Source: CADEED01 sp043747835 (GTDB lineage: Bacteria; Pseudomonadota; Gammaproteobacteria; Steroidobacterales; Steroidobacteraceae). From it: DNA of 64,000 nucleotides. The DNA is taken from NCBI GenBank assembly GCA_043747835.1, contig JAYTOK010000084.1, positions 99,461 to 163,460 of the forward strand, given 5' to 3'. Position numbers and translations under genes: made by a program. The number at the start of each line of letters is the position of its first letter. Within the stretch, counting starts at the first letter, position 1. Below, in pieces: positions 15,989-24,857 of the stretch. A model generated the notes under the pieces. It worked only from the letters and a program-made list of their open reading frames with translations, searched no databases and was not told where the DNA came from.

Positions 15989-18769
15989 CTAGAACCGGTA
16001 AGTCAACGCGAGCGAGTAGTTCGCGCCGTACTTCTGATAAAGCACCATGTCGCGCTCGGGGGTGCCGAGCTGACTGAGCTGGAACGGCTCATCCGTCAGA
16101 TTCGTGCCTTGCAGATTGATGCTCAGGCCTTCCAACGGACCCTCGCGGAACTCGTAGCCGATCTGCGCATCGAGAAGCGATTCCGCCGAAACGTTGTTGA
16201 ACCGGAACGTGGCATCGAAGTTCAGCACTTCACCGAGGAACTTTCCACGCGCACGGTTGCTGACGCGCGCCGAAAAGCCGGCCTTCTCGAAGTACAACGT
16301 GGAGTTGACCACGGTCTTGGAGAGACCGGGAACGTCTATGGCAATGTCGTTGATCTCGATCTCGGAGCTGTTCCTCGCACCGCTCACGATGATGCCGAAG
16401 CCATCGAGAGCACTCGAGATCGTCGAGAACGGCAGCGACACCGTAGCTTCGATGCCCTTGATATACCCGCCGCTTCCGTTGACCCTCTGCGACGCTGCGC
16501 CAAATCGATTGGCGTCCGCAAACGTATAGGCGCCGGTTGGCAGCTCGAACCCGGTGAAGTCGAACAGGAACGTTTCGGTGACCACATAGGTCGTGAGCTT
16601 CTTGTAGTACGCCGCCAGAGAGACGTAGCCCTGGTTCTCGCCGAAATACTTTTCCCAAGACAGATCGAAAGTGTTCGCCTTCCAGGGCCTGAGCTTCGGG
16701 TTACCGCCGCCGCTGCGGCTCCAGTACAGCAATTCGCCATTCGGCCCTTGCAACGGAGTGCCGGAGTCCGGAGTCACGGTATAACCCTGGCCGCCACCCA
16801 TTTCGTCCATGCGCGGGCGAGCCGTGGTGATGGCTGCGCCGAAGCGAATTTTCTGGTCGTGTGGCAGCTCGAGCGCAAGGTTCATGCTGGGCAGGATGTC
16901 GGTGTACTTGGCGCCCACGTTGCGATACGTGACATCGAGAACCGGTACGCCGGCCGTATTGCCGTTGACGAATCCGAGCAAAGACGACTGATCCGCGGTG
17001 ATGCTCTGCACGCCGATGTTTCCGCGCAACGGCAGTGAACCGAGCTCTGTGTCGATGTCGATCTTGACGAAGGCAGTGGTGAGCTTCTCGCTCACGGTCC
17101 ATGCGTTCGTCACGTCGTAAATGCGATCGCCGGGCGACGCATTCGGATCGGTCGACGCGTCGATCGGCTGCCAGAAGCCGCTGTGCAAGAGCCCGATGGC
17201 GTCGTAGCCGATGACGCCGTTCGAAAGGCCGAAGAACGCGCCGCTCGCGACCCCCGTCCGATAGTCTTCCGGCACGACGACGTGCGAGACGTTACCCGGC
17301 AGGTACAGGAGACTCTGGAACGGATCCTTCTGCTTCTCGCGATCGGCGTAGTTCACGCCGAAGCTCACCGCATTCACGAAGCCCTCTAGCTTCTTCGTGG
17401 CGGTCAGGCGCATCGCCTTGATCTCATCGTTGATCTCCGGATGGCCGATGAAGCCGGAACGACGCGTGCCACCACCCCAGGAACCGGGATCGGACAACTG
17501 CACCAGGCCGTAGTCGCTGTAGTTGAGCGTCGGCGAAAGATAGGTGCGCCCGTCGGGACCGGTGGTGAAGGGAATGTCGTCCGTGATGGTCGGAAACGTG
17601 ACATCGCCGACTTTGCCGAGACCCGCCGTGGATTCGAGCCGCAGATCGTCGCGCTCGACCTTCGAGTAGCTCAGATCGGCATTCAGATTCCACGTGTCGC
17701 TCAGCGTGAAATCGGAGTTGAGGCCGACGCTCAGGATCTTCGCCTTGCGGTCGTTGTTGTAGTTCTCGATGACCGCGAACGGTACGTCGTTGAACGTGCC
17801 CGACAGCACACGATCGTTCTCGTCGAGAGCACCGGGATTCGTGACGGGCGTCGACGGATTTGCCCAGATGGTGCCGTACTCCACGCGCTGGATGGTCTGC
17901 AACTCCTTGAAGTCGGAGTGATACGCATCGAGCAACATGTGGACGGATTCGGTCGGCTGGTACTCGACGACCGCGAGGAAACCGAGGCGCTCGTAAAAGG
18001 ACGACTGCACGCCGCTCTTGTCGCCACCGATGATCCGCTGGCCGGCGCCGGTGGGCGAATCCGCATATCCCCACGGCTCCTTCGTCTGCGCCTGGTACGG
18101 GCTCTTGTTGTATGCGACACCGAAGGCAACGCCCAGCGTGTTGTCCATGAACTGGTCGATGTAGGTGAGGTTGCCGCGGTTGCCGGAGTCATCGAGACCC
18201 GGAATGTTGGCGTCCTGTCCGTTGATCTCGTAGCGGTATGTCACCGAGGTGCGGCGGCCGTCGTACGACAACGGTTTGACGGTCGAGATGTCGGTCGTGC
18301 CCGCGATGCCCTGATAAGCCATGCCCGCGTCGGGCGTCTTGTAGACCTTGACCTGCGTCACGAGCTCCGACGGATACTGGTCGAACTCGACGGTGCGGTT
18401 GTCGTTGGTCGTGGCCTGTTCGCGGCCGTTGAACGTCGTGACGGTGAAGTCCGGGCCGAGACCGCGGATCGACAGAGTCTGCGCGCGGCCGTTGGTGCGC
18501 TGTGCCGCGATGCCGGGCAGGCGCGCGATGGATTCGGCGATGGAAGAGTCCGGCAGCTTGCCGATGTCTTCGGCGGAGACGACCTCGACGATCGACGAGC
18601 TGACCTTTTTGGCGTTGATGGAATCCTGGATGCTCTTGCGCAGGCCAGTGACGACAACTTCCTGCAGGTCGGTCGATTCCTGCTCCTGCGCGAGCGCGGC
18701 GCTGGTGCCGGCGGCGAGGAAAATCGCGAGGCCGGCCGTCCGGCCGACGTTCTTCTTGTGTGCTTTCAC
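15989..18769 (-). CDS. TonB-dependent outer-membrane receptor (maltodextrin uptake, inferred)
   Basis: 926 residues with signal peptide, a TonB-box-like stretch (DLQEVVVTG), a plug domain at about 45-165 (IQDSINAKKVSSSIVEVVSAEDIGKLPDSSIAESIARLPGI.., typical of sugar receptors of the Caulobacter/Xanthomonas type) and a long beta-barrel ending in Phe. Receptors of this kind, such as Caulobacter MalA, bring maltodextrins across the outer membrane. Assignment to maltodextrin rests on the surrounding amylases, pullulanase and shared operator. GGAGGGG six bases before the GTG supports the start. Own operator about 123 bases upstream. Confidence 0.9.
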   Translation of the reverse strand: MKAHKKNVGRTAGLAIFLAAGTSAALAQEQESTDLQEVVVTGLRKSIQDSINAKKVSSSIVEVVSAEDIGKLPDSSIAESIARLPGIAAQRTNGRAQTLSIRGLGPDFTVTTFNGREQATTNDNRTVEFDQYPSELVTQVKVYKTPDAGMAYQGIAGTTDISTVKPLSYDGRRTSVTYRYEINGQDANIPGLDDSGNRGNLTYIDQFMDNTLGVAFGVAYNKSPYQAQTKEPWGYADSPTGAGQRIIGGDKSGVQSSFYERLGFLAVVEYQPTESVHMLLDAYHSDFKELQTIQRVEYGTIWANPSTPVTNPGALDENDRVLSGTFNDVPFAVIENYNNDRKAKILSVGLNSDFTLSDTWNLNADLSYSKVERDDLRLESTAGLGKVGDVTFPTITDDIPFTTGPDGRTYLSPTLNYSDYGLVQLSDPGSWGGGTRRSGFIGHPEINDEIKAMRLTATKKLEGFVNAVSFGVNYADREKQKDPFQSLLYLPGNVSHVVVPEDYRTGVASGAFFGLSNGVIGYDAIGLLHSGFWQPIDASTDPNASPGDRIYDVTNAWTVSEKLTTAFVKIDIDTELGSLPLRGNIGVQSITADQSSLLGFVNGNTAGVPVLDVTYRNVGAKYTDILPSMNLALELPHDQKIRFGAAITTARPRMDEMGGGQGYTVTPDSGTPLQGPNGELLYWSRSGGGNPKLRPWKANTFDLSWEKYFGENQGYVSLAAYYKKLTTYVVTETFLFDFTGFELPTGAYTFADANRFGAASQRVNGSGGYIKGIEATVSLPFSTISSALDGFGIIVSGARNSSEIEINDIAIDVPGLSKTVVNSTLYFEKAGFSARVSNRARGKFLGEVLNFDATFRFNNVSAESLLDAQIGYEFREGPLEGLSINLQGTNLTDEPFQLSQLGTPERDMVLYQKYGANYSLALTYRF

Positions 18770-18891
18770 CCTGAACCCCTCCTAACTATTGTTTGTCGAT
18801 TCGCGCCGCGCAGGGCTGCAACGCCTGCGCGGTCACGTCGAGAAATCCCTTACCCAAGGATGTTGGCTGCAGCGGCCCCTTGGCAATCAGA

Positions 18892-18905
18892 TGCATACGT
18901 ATTCA
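18892..18905. promoter_or_regulatory. ATACGTAT operator 3 (before TonB receptor)
   Basis: TGCATACGTATTCA, the consensus form. Its last three bases are the stop codon (TGA on the minus strand) of the upstream amylase gene; it lies 123 bases before the receptor start on the same strand, so the receptor appears to have its own regulated promoter besides read-through. Confidence 0.76.
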
Positions 18906-20258
18906 CGGCGCTGCCCGCCGGAAAACCCTGACTTCCCACGGTGTTAGCGATACCCGCGGCAGCGAGGCCGCCGCCGCTTCGCCAATGCGTGCCGCCTCGG
19001 GCGTGATGTCGACGTAGGTGCCGTCCACTCTCACTTCTCCCGCCCAGGCACTCCCCGACAGGTTCGCGACGACCACGAGCGACTCGCCGGCCTTGGCGCG
19101 CTCGAAGCTCAGGATTCGCGTTTCATCCGCGTTGCCGAGCCAGCGCACGGTGCCGCGCGTGAAGGCCGGATGGGCACGACGCAGCGCCGACAGCGCGCGG
19201 TAGAAGGGTTCGACCCGCGGACGACGTTCCGTCATCTCCCATTGAATCGGCGCGCGTTCGAACAGCGCCGGTTCCGCCGATTCCACCGTGTCGCCGACCT
19301 CCATGCCGTTGTAAAGCAGCGGAACGCCATCGAGCGTGAACATGACCGCCGACGCGGCCAGCGCCGCGGGCAAGCCGGCCTGCCCTGTCGTGCGCAGTTG
19401 ATCGTGATTGTCGGAGAAGCGCAGGCGCAGCGCGCCGCGCGGATACTTGGCGGCGGCCTTTTCCCACACTTCGCGAACGAACGAGGCGGGCTTGCGGCCC
19501 CCGAGCGATTCGCTCATTGCATGATAGAAGTCCCACGCGTAGTCGATGTCGAACGCGTTTTCGAGGAGCACAGGATCGTCGGATTCCGCAAGGAACGCGA
19601 GATCCGGACGCACGCGATCGAGCTCGGGCCGCAGGGCCTCCCAGAAGTCGGTTGGTACTCCGCTCGCGTAATCGCAGCGAAAGCCGTCGACTTTGTAGTC
19701 GCGCAGCCAGCGCACCATCATCTCGCTCATGTAGCGGCGCAACGCAGGCTTCGAGTAATCGAGATCGGCGACGTCAACCCAGTCCGGATTCGGCGGCACG
19801 ATCTTTCCGGACGCATCGTGCGTATACCAGTCCGGGTGTTTCCTCAACAGAGAGGAATCCCACGCGGTGTGATTCGCGACGATGTCGATGAAGACCTTCA
19901 TGCCGCGATCGTGGGCCGCGGCGATGAGCTGTTTGAACTCCGCGGGCGTGCCGAACTCGGGATTCACCGCGTCGTAGTCACGTACTGCGTAAGGACTACC
20001 GAGCGTCCCTTTTTGCTTGTCTTTACCCGTCGGGTGAATCGGCATCAGCCAGATGACGTTGACGCCGAGCGACTTCAGCCGATCGAGCTGCGGGATGATT
20101 CCCTTGAACGTGCCGGCGGGTGAGAAAGCGCGCGGGAAGATTTCGTAAACGACGCCGTCGCGCAACCATTCGGGAGCCTCGCGCGCCGTAGCGCGGTTGT
20201 CGGCGGCACTCGCCGCGAACGCGAACCCTGCGAGCAACAACACGAACAAACGACGCAT
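18903..20258 (-). CDS. exported alpha-amylase family protein (GH13)
   Basis: 451 residues: signal peptide (RRLFVLLLAGFAFAASA) and a compact GH13 barrel without extra domains. Conserved regions: DIVANHT, GFRCDYASG (nucleophile Asp about 196), FLAESDD (acid/base Glu about 226) and FSDNHD (about 287). Probably a periplasmic amylase or maltodextrin hydrolase. ATG at 20258, preceded by AGAGGGAG, is favoured; the frame upstream of it is not signal-like. Its operator lies about 61 bases upstream and the gene runs into the TonB receptor on the same strand. It is divergent from the alpha-glucosidase gene. Confidence 0.88.
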   Translation of the reverse strand: MRRLFVLLLAGFAFAASAADNRATAREAPEWLRDGVVYEIFPRAFSPAGTFKGIIPQLDRLKSLGVNVIWLMPIHPTGKDKQKGTLGSPYAVRDYDAVNPEFGTPAEFKQLIAAAHDRGMKVFIDIVANHTAWDSSLLRKHPDWYTHDASGKIVPPNPDWVDVADLDYSKPALRRYMSEMMVRWLRDYKVDGFRCDYASGVPTDFWEALRPELDRVRPDLAFLAESDDPVLLENAFDIDYAWDFYHAMSESLGGRKPASFVREVWEKAAAKYPRGALRLRFSDNHDQLRTTGQAGLPAALAASAVMFTLDGVPLLYNGMEVGDTVESAEPALFERAPIQWEMTERRPRVEPFYRALSALRRAHPAFTRGTVRWLGNADETRILSFERAKAGESLVVVANLSGSAWAGEVRVDGTYVDITPEAARIGEAAAASLPRVSLTPWEVRVFRRAAP

Positions 20259-20318
20259 CCGGACTCCCTCTCGATGTCGAGCCGTTCGACCATAGCAGCG
20301 GCTCCATCGCCGGCCACC

Positions 20319-20332
20319 TGAATACGTATGCA
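20319..20332. promoter_or_regulatory. ATACGTAT operator 4 (before exported amylase)
   Basis: TGAATACGTATGCA, the consensus in reverse orientation, centred about 67 bases before the amylase start. A TTGACC that could be a -35 element lies just upstream on the minus strand (20339-20344), so a bound repressor would cover the promoter core. Confidence 0.75.
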
Positions 20333-20484
20333 CGGCACGGTCAAACTACCCATGCCCGGGAGCCGCAAATAAGTAAGCCCCGCCGATCGAGGGGGGTCGG
20401 TCGGCGAGGCTTCACGAACTCCTGGCTCGCAGGCGTTCCGTGTTGGCGGAATGGTAGACCTGTGAGCAGCGAGCACCAGCAGGG

Positions 20485-20515
20485 TGCATACGTATTCAGC
20501 CTGAATACGTATGCA
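20485..20515. promoter_or_regulatory. double ATACGTAT operator (sites 5 and 6) before the alpha-glucosidase
   Basis: TGCATACGTATTCA at 20485-20498 and its mirror image TGAATACGTATGCA at 20502-20515, three bases apart and 17 bases centre to centre, ending 47 bases before the alpha-glucosidase ATG. Two sites in mirror orientation suggest cooperative binding or particularly tight control of this gene. The rest of the 304-base divergent gap (20259-20562) holds operator 4 and a short stretch resembling a tRNA-Leu D-arm, nothing else recognised. Confidence 0.78.
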
Positions 20516-20562
20516 GCCACGGGCCCCGCCAACTCGCTGGGTTAACATTCCCGCCCCCGAGC

Positions 20563-22227
20563 ATGAAAACCGCAGCCCAACGTGTGACCCCGCCCGCCGC
20601 GGCGACGGCCAGTTCCTGGTGGCGCGGCGCCACTATCTACCAGATCTATCCGCGTAGTTTCCTCGACACGAATGGCGACGGCGTGGGCGATCTTCCCGGC
20701 ATTCTCGAAAAGCTCGACTACGTCGGCTCGCTCGGCGTGGACGCGGTGTGGATCTCGCCGTTTTTCAAATCGCCGATGGCGGATTTCGGCTACGACATCG
20801 CCGACTACCGGGCCGTCGATCCGCTGTTCGGAACCCTCGCGGACTTCGAGCTGATCGTCACCAAGGCTCATTCGATCGGGCTCAAGGTCATCATCGACCA
20901 GGTGCTGTCGCACACATCGGATCAGCACGCGTGGTTCGAGGAGAGCCGGCAAAGCCGCGACAATCCGAAGGCCGACTGGTACGTGTGGGCGGACGCTCGT
21001 CCCGACGGCACGCCGCCCAACAACTGGCTGTCGATCTTCGGCGGCGTCGCCTGGCAATGGGAACCGCGCCGCTGGCAGTACTATCTGCACAACTTCCTCG
21101 CGCAACAGCCGGACCTGAATTTTCACAACCCGCAGGTGCAGAGCGCGTCGCTGGAAAATCTGCGCTTCTGGCTCGAGCGCGGTGTCGATGGCCTGCGTCT
21201 CGATGCGATCAATTTCTGCTTTCACGACACGCAACTGCGCGACAACCCGCCGCGGCCGCCGCACGAACGAAAGGCGACCGGATTCAAGAACGACAATCCT
21301 TACGGCTATCAATGGCACCGCTACAACAATACGCAGCCGGAGATGCTGCCGTTCCTGGAGGAACTGCGGCGATTGCTCGATGGCTTCCCGGACACGGTTG
21401 CTCTCGGAGAAATTTCTTCCGACGATTCCACGGCGACGGTCGCGGAATACACGCAGCCCGGCCGGCTGCACATGGCCTACAGCTTCGAACTACTGTCGAA
21501 CGACAGTTCGCCGGCACACATCCGCACCACCGTCGAAACTCTGAAGCGGCGCGCGCCCGAGAGCTGGCCGTGCTGGACAGTTTCTAACCACGACGTGGAG
21601 CGCGTGGTGAGCCGCTGGGGACGGAGCGCGCCGACGTTGCCGCATTTCGCGACGCAACTGACGGCGTTGCTGTGCGCGCTGCGCGGCTCGATGTGTTTCT
21701 TCCAGGGCGAAGAGCTCGGGCTCGCGGAAGCCGACGTCCCGTTCGAGGCCTTGCGCGACCCCTATGGCATTGCGTTCTGGCCCGCGTTCAAGGGGCGCGA
21801 TGGTTGCCGCACGCCGATGCCCTGGGAATCGGGCGATCGCGGCGGATTTTCCGACGCAAATCCGTGGCTGCCGCTGCCACCGCAACACCTCGAGCTGTCG
21901 GTCGCAGCCCAGGAGCGGGATCCCTCCTCCGCGCTGCACGGCTTTCGCCGTCTGCTCGCGTGGCGCCGCGCGCATCCGCTGCTCGTCACGGGGGACATCG
22001 AATTCCTCGCCGCGACGGAGTCCGTGCTCGCATTCCGTCGCTTCGATGCGCAGGAATCCCTTCTCGCCGCCTTCAATCTATCGCCCGATCCCGCCAGCAT
22101 TTCGCTACCGGGTATCGAAGTGGGTCTCGCCATCGGCGGGCATGGACTTCCCGAGGGCTCGTTTGCGAACGCTACCCTTGCATTGCCCGGCCACGGCGTC
22201 GCGTTCTTCCAACTCTCAGCGCGTTGA
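20563..22227 (+). CDS. cytoplasmic alpha-glucosidase (GH13, oligo-1,6/alpha-1,4-glucosidase type)
   Basis: 554 residues, no signal peptide. Opens with WWRGATIYQIYPRSF, typical of alpha-glucosidases and oligo-1,6-glucosidases, followed by QVLSHTS, GLRLDAINF (nucleophile about D213), ALGEISS (acid/base about E282) and VSNHD (about 342). It should hydrolyse maltose and maltodextrins after import. The double operator just upstream and the LacI-type regulator gene about 110 bases downstream tie it to the regulon. No good ribosome site precedes the ATG. Confidence 0.9.
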   Translation: MKTAAQRVTPPAAATASSWWRGATIYQIYPRSFLDTNGDGVGDLPGILEKLDYVGSLGVDAVWISPFFKSPMADFGYDIADYRAVDPLFGTLADFELIVTKAHSIGLKVIIDQVLSHTSDQHAWFEESRQSRDNPKADWYVWADARPDGTPPNNWLSIFGGVAWQWEPRRWQYYLHNFLAQQPDLNFHNPQVQSASLENLRFWLERGVDGLRLDAINFCFHDTQLRDNPPRPPHERKATGFKNDNPYGYQWHRYNNTQPEMLPFLEELRRLLDGFPDTVALGEISSDDSTATVAEYTQPGRLHMAYSFELLSNDSSPAHIRTTVETLKRRAPESWPCWTVSNHDVERVVSRWGRSAPTLPHFATQLTALLCALRGSMCFFQGEELGLAEADVPFEALRDPYGIAFWPAFKGRDGCRTPMPWESGDRGGFSDANPWLPLPPQHLELSVAAQERDPSSALHGFRRLLAWRRAHPLLVTGDIEFLAATESVLAFRRFDAQESLLAAFNLSPDPASISLPGIEVGLAIGGHGLPEGSFANATLALPGHGVAFFQLSAR

Positions 22228-22337
22228 TTTCATTGACGCGACCTGCGGATCGCCCGCGACAGTAGCTTTTCGCTCACGCGGGCGTGCATCATCGCGGCCA
22301 GCATCCGGGGGGGCGGCGTTTGCAGACGCTGCGGTCA

Positions 22338-23354
22338 ATGCACGAAAAGCCGACATCGTTCGACATCGCGTTTCTCGCTGGTGTCTCTCAGCCAACTGTT
22401 TCCCGCGCACTTCGCGGCAGCCCGGTCGTCAGCGTCGAAACGCGCAAGCGCATCGAAGAGATCGCGCGCCAGCTCAACTATCGCGTCGACAAGAACGCGT
22501 CGAACCTGCGTTCGCAACATTCGAACACGCTCGCGCTGCTGCTGTTCGAGGACCCGACGCCCGACGATTCGCAGATCAATCCCTTCTTCCTGTCGATGCT
22601 GGGGTCCATCACTCGTGCGTCGGCGCGCCAGGGATACGATCTCCTGATCTCGTTCCAGCAATTGTCGAGCGACTTCTGCCAGGACTACGAAGACAGCCGC
22701 AAGGCCGACGGCATCATCCTGCTCGGATACGGCGACTACGAAGAGTACCGGCCGCGTCTCGACAAACTGGTGCAGCAGGGCACGCACTTCGTACGCTGGG
22801 GCCCTGTCATCTCGAACGAGCCCGGCGTTTCGGTGGGATCCGACAATGCGCAGGGCGGTTTCGACGTCACTCAACACCTGCTGACGCAACACCGGCGACA
22901 GGTCGCATTCCTCGGGCACGCCACGTCTCACTACCCGGAATTCTTCGACCGCTACCGCGGTTACGAACGCGCCCACATGGAAGCTGGCGTGCCCACGACT
23001 TCGGCGCTGCAGGTCGACGCGATCAATCTCGAAGAGTCGGGATTCCAGGCCGTGAAGGAACTGCATTCGCGCGGAGTAACGTTCGACTCGATCGTCGCGG
23101 CCAGCGATCTGATCGCCATCGGCGCTCTGCGGGCATTGCAGGATGCGGGCGTCGATGTGCCACGGCAGGTGTCGGTGGTTGGATTCGACGACATCCCGGC
23201 GGCGAGCCTGACGAATCCGCCGCTGACAACCGTCATGCAGGACACGCGCCGCGCGGGCGAGCTGCTGATCGGATCGCTGCTCGCGCAAATCGCGGGCGAG
23301 TCCGCGCCGAACGTGGTGATCCCCACGAAGCTGGTCGTCCGCAAGTCCGGTTAG
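22338..23354 (+). CDS. LacI-family transcriptional regulator (maltose/maltodextrin regulator, inferred)
   Basis: 338 residues: N-terminal helix-turn-helix at about 6-27 (SFDIAFLAGVSQPTVSRALRG), hinge region with NASNLRSQHS containing the Leu that intercalates at the central CG of LacI-type operators, and a periplasmic-binding-like ligand domain ending in SVVGFDDIPAASLTNPPLTTV. ATG at 22338 gives the usual few residues before the HTH; longer in-frame starts exist upstream. Position inside the starch locus and the seven nearby central-CG palindromes make it the obvious regulator of those sites, probably a repressor released by a maltose-type sugar. No operator is seen directly before it. Confidence 0.88.
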   Translation: MHEKPTSFDIAFLAGVSQPTVSRALRGSPVVSVETRKRIEEIARQLNYRVDKNASNLRSQHSNTLALLLFEDPTPDDSQINPFFLSMLGSITRASARQGYDLLISFQQLSSDFCQDYEDSRKADGIILLGYGDYEEYRPRLDKLVQQGTHFVRWGPVISNEPGVSVGSDNAQGGFDVTQHLLTQHRRQVAFLGHATSHYPEFFDRYRGYERAHMEAGVPTTSALQVDAINLEESGFQAVKELHSRGVTFDSIVAASDLIAIGALRALQDAGVDVPRQVSVVGFDDIPAASLTNPPLTTVMQDTRRAGELLIGSLLAQIAGESAPNVVIPTKLVVRKSG

Positions 23355-23375
23355 GGGTCAGGCACCGTTTCCGTT

Positions 23376-23401
23376 GGGGTCAGATCTATTGATCTGACCC
23401 C
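23376..23401. repeat. GGGGTCAGATC palindrome
   Basis: Perfect 11-bp stem GGGGTCAGATC / GATCTGACCCC with a 4-base loop, followed by TTTCG, between the convergent LacI and C-N hydrolase genes and covering the last codons of the latter. A related GGGGTCAGGCACC lies directly left of it. Member of the palindrome family described in the findings. Confidence 0.8.
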
Positions 23402-24810
23402 TTTCGCTTCATTCGAAACGCCGCGCCAAACATCAGCGCCGCCGCCACCAGACACAACCACCCGAGCGCATCCCCGATCCGCAGGTAGATCGTCGAGACG
23501 CGCACGCCAACCTTCGCTTTCGTGAGCAGCGTCGTGCCCGGCATCGACGTGCTCTCGGCCGCGTCGAGCACGCGCCCGTAGGCATCCGTCGCCGTGAGCA
23601 ATCCGTCGCGCGACGCCCGCACGATGGCGAACCCGCTCTCGATGCCGCGCAGCTTGGTCATGTTCATTGCGTAGAACTGGTCTTTCTTGAAGTCCCAGGC
23701 CGGCACCAGCATGACCGCCGCGCCGCGCGCGCCGAAGCCGCGCCCCAGGCTCGCGAAGTGCATGTCCTTGCAAATCGCCACGCCGTAGCGCACGCCGTCG
23801 ATCTCGTTCGTCGGGTATTCATCCCCCGGCACGAACTCGCGCTCCGGCGGCGCCATGTAGTGCTTGAGGTAGTTGGTCGCAAGCTGGCCGTCGGGCTGGT
23901 ACCACCACGCCTCGTTGCGCTTCAACCCTTCCCGATCGACACCGAGTCCCGCCACGAGCCACACCTTGTTGTTCGCGGCGAGCTGACCCAGCCGTCTCTG
24001 CCGGAACTCCGCGCCCTTCGCCGACAGCACGTCTATCTTCTCCGGCAACAGCACGATCCGCGCGCCGGCGCCCGCGAGCGCCGCGACCTGCGCGTCGTAC
24101 TGGGCCCAGATCTCGATCGCCTTCTCGCCCACCGGGTCGTTGATGTAGTCGTCGATCGATGCGATGCCGAACGTGACTTCCTTGCCCGCGGACGGCGTCT
24201 GCAGCCGCCACCAGCCGAACCCGGCGGTGCCGACGAACAGCGCCACGACGGCGGTATACGCGAACTTCGCGTTCGGCAGTTCCAACCGGGAATGCAACGC
24301 GAGCGCCAATGCGGAGTTGATCGTCAACACGACAAAGAGGATGCCGCCAACACCGAGTACGGATGCGAGCTGGGCAATCGGCAGCACGTCGGCCTGTGTG
24401 TAACCAAGGCTGCCGAAGTTTCCGTCCGGCGTGAAGTTCGCGAGCGCCGTATCGAGCGCCACCGAGAGAACTGGCAGCGCCAGCACGGTCCAGCCAGAGC
24501 GGAATGCGAGCACGATGCGGCGCGATGCGCCGACGACCAGCAGCCACGCAAGCGTTTGCAGCGTGAGGATGATGAGCACCGGCGGCAGCGGCATCACCGA
24601 CCGAAGGTAGCCGAAGTTCACGCTCACGCCGATCGCGGCGGCGAGTACGATGAGGCCGCGCGACGTCCAGCCCTCGAAGCGCAACGACAGCGCCAGCAGC
24701 AGTCCCGGCACACACCACGCCAGCCACCAGACGGGATCGAGATTGCAAACGAAGCGCAGCGCGATGCCGATGAGGATGGCGGCGCCGACGCCAGGCAAAG
24801 TCTTGTCCAT
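23386..24810 (-). CDS. membrane carbon-nitrogen hydrolase, apolipoprotein N-acyltransferase-like
   Basis: 474 residues: about six N-terminal membrane helices, a nitrilase-fold domain (about 225-445) and a last helix, the architecture of Lnt. Catalytic triad candidates are Glu in LLPEKI, Lys in NYLKHYM and Cys in GVAICKDMHF. Lnt itself has Cys-Tyr-Glu at the nucleophile and needs that Tyr and Glu; here they are Lys and Asp, so I doubt classical lipoprotein acylation and prefer 'Lnt-like amidase/acyltransferase of unknown substrate'. ATG at 24810 gives the hydrophobic N-terminus. The C-terminal residues come from a palindromic repeat. It follows the sugar permease on the same strand. Confidence 0.72.
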   Translation of the reverse strand: MDKTLPGVGAAILIGIALRFVCNLDPVWWLAWCVPGLLLALSLRFEGWTSRGLIVLAAAIGVSVNFGYLRSVMPLPPVLIILTLQTLAWLLVVGASRRIVLAFRSGWTVLALPVLSVALDTALANFTPDGNFGSLGYTQADVLPIAQLASVLGVGGILFVVLTINSALALALHSRLELPNAKFAYTAVVALFVGTAGFGWWRLQTPSAGKEVTFGIASIDDYINDPVGEKAIEIWAQYDAQVAALAGAGARIVLLPEKIDVLSAKGAEFRQRRLGQLAANNKVWLVAGLGVDREGLKRNEAWWYQPDGQLATNYLKHYMAPPEREFVPGDEYPTNEIDGVRYGVAICKDMHFASLGRGFGARGAAVMLVPAWDFKKDQFYAMNMTKLRGIESGFAIVRASRDGLLTATDAYGRVLDAAESTSMPGTTLLTKAKVGVRVSTIYLRIGDALGWLCLVAAALMFGAAFRMKRKGSDQ

Positions 24811-24838
24811 GGGCCGCGAGTGTAGCGGACCGGGAAAT

Positions 24839-24851
24839 GGGGTCTGACCCC
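24839..24851. repeat. short palindrome GGGGTCTGACCCC
   Basis: 13-base palindrome (GGGGTC-T-GACCCC) in the 47-base gap between the sugar permease and the Lnt-like gene. Same family as the GGGGTCAGATC hairpins. Confidence 0.6.
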
Positions 24852-24857
24852 GTTTTC

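Noticed and set aside
20442..20462. TTGGCGGAATGGTAGAC resembles the D-arm of a tRNA-Leu gene
   Set aside because: No acceptor stem, anticodon arm or T-arm can be placed around it; at most a tRNA fragment or chance.
23386..24810. Naming the membrane C-N hydrolase lnt outright
   Set aside because: The residues after the nucleophile Cys are Lys-Asp rather than the Tyr-Glu required in Lnt.
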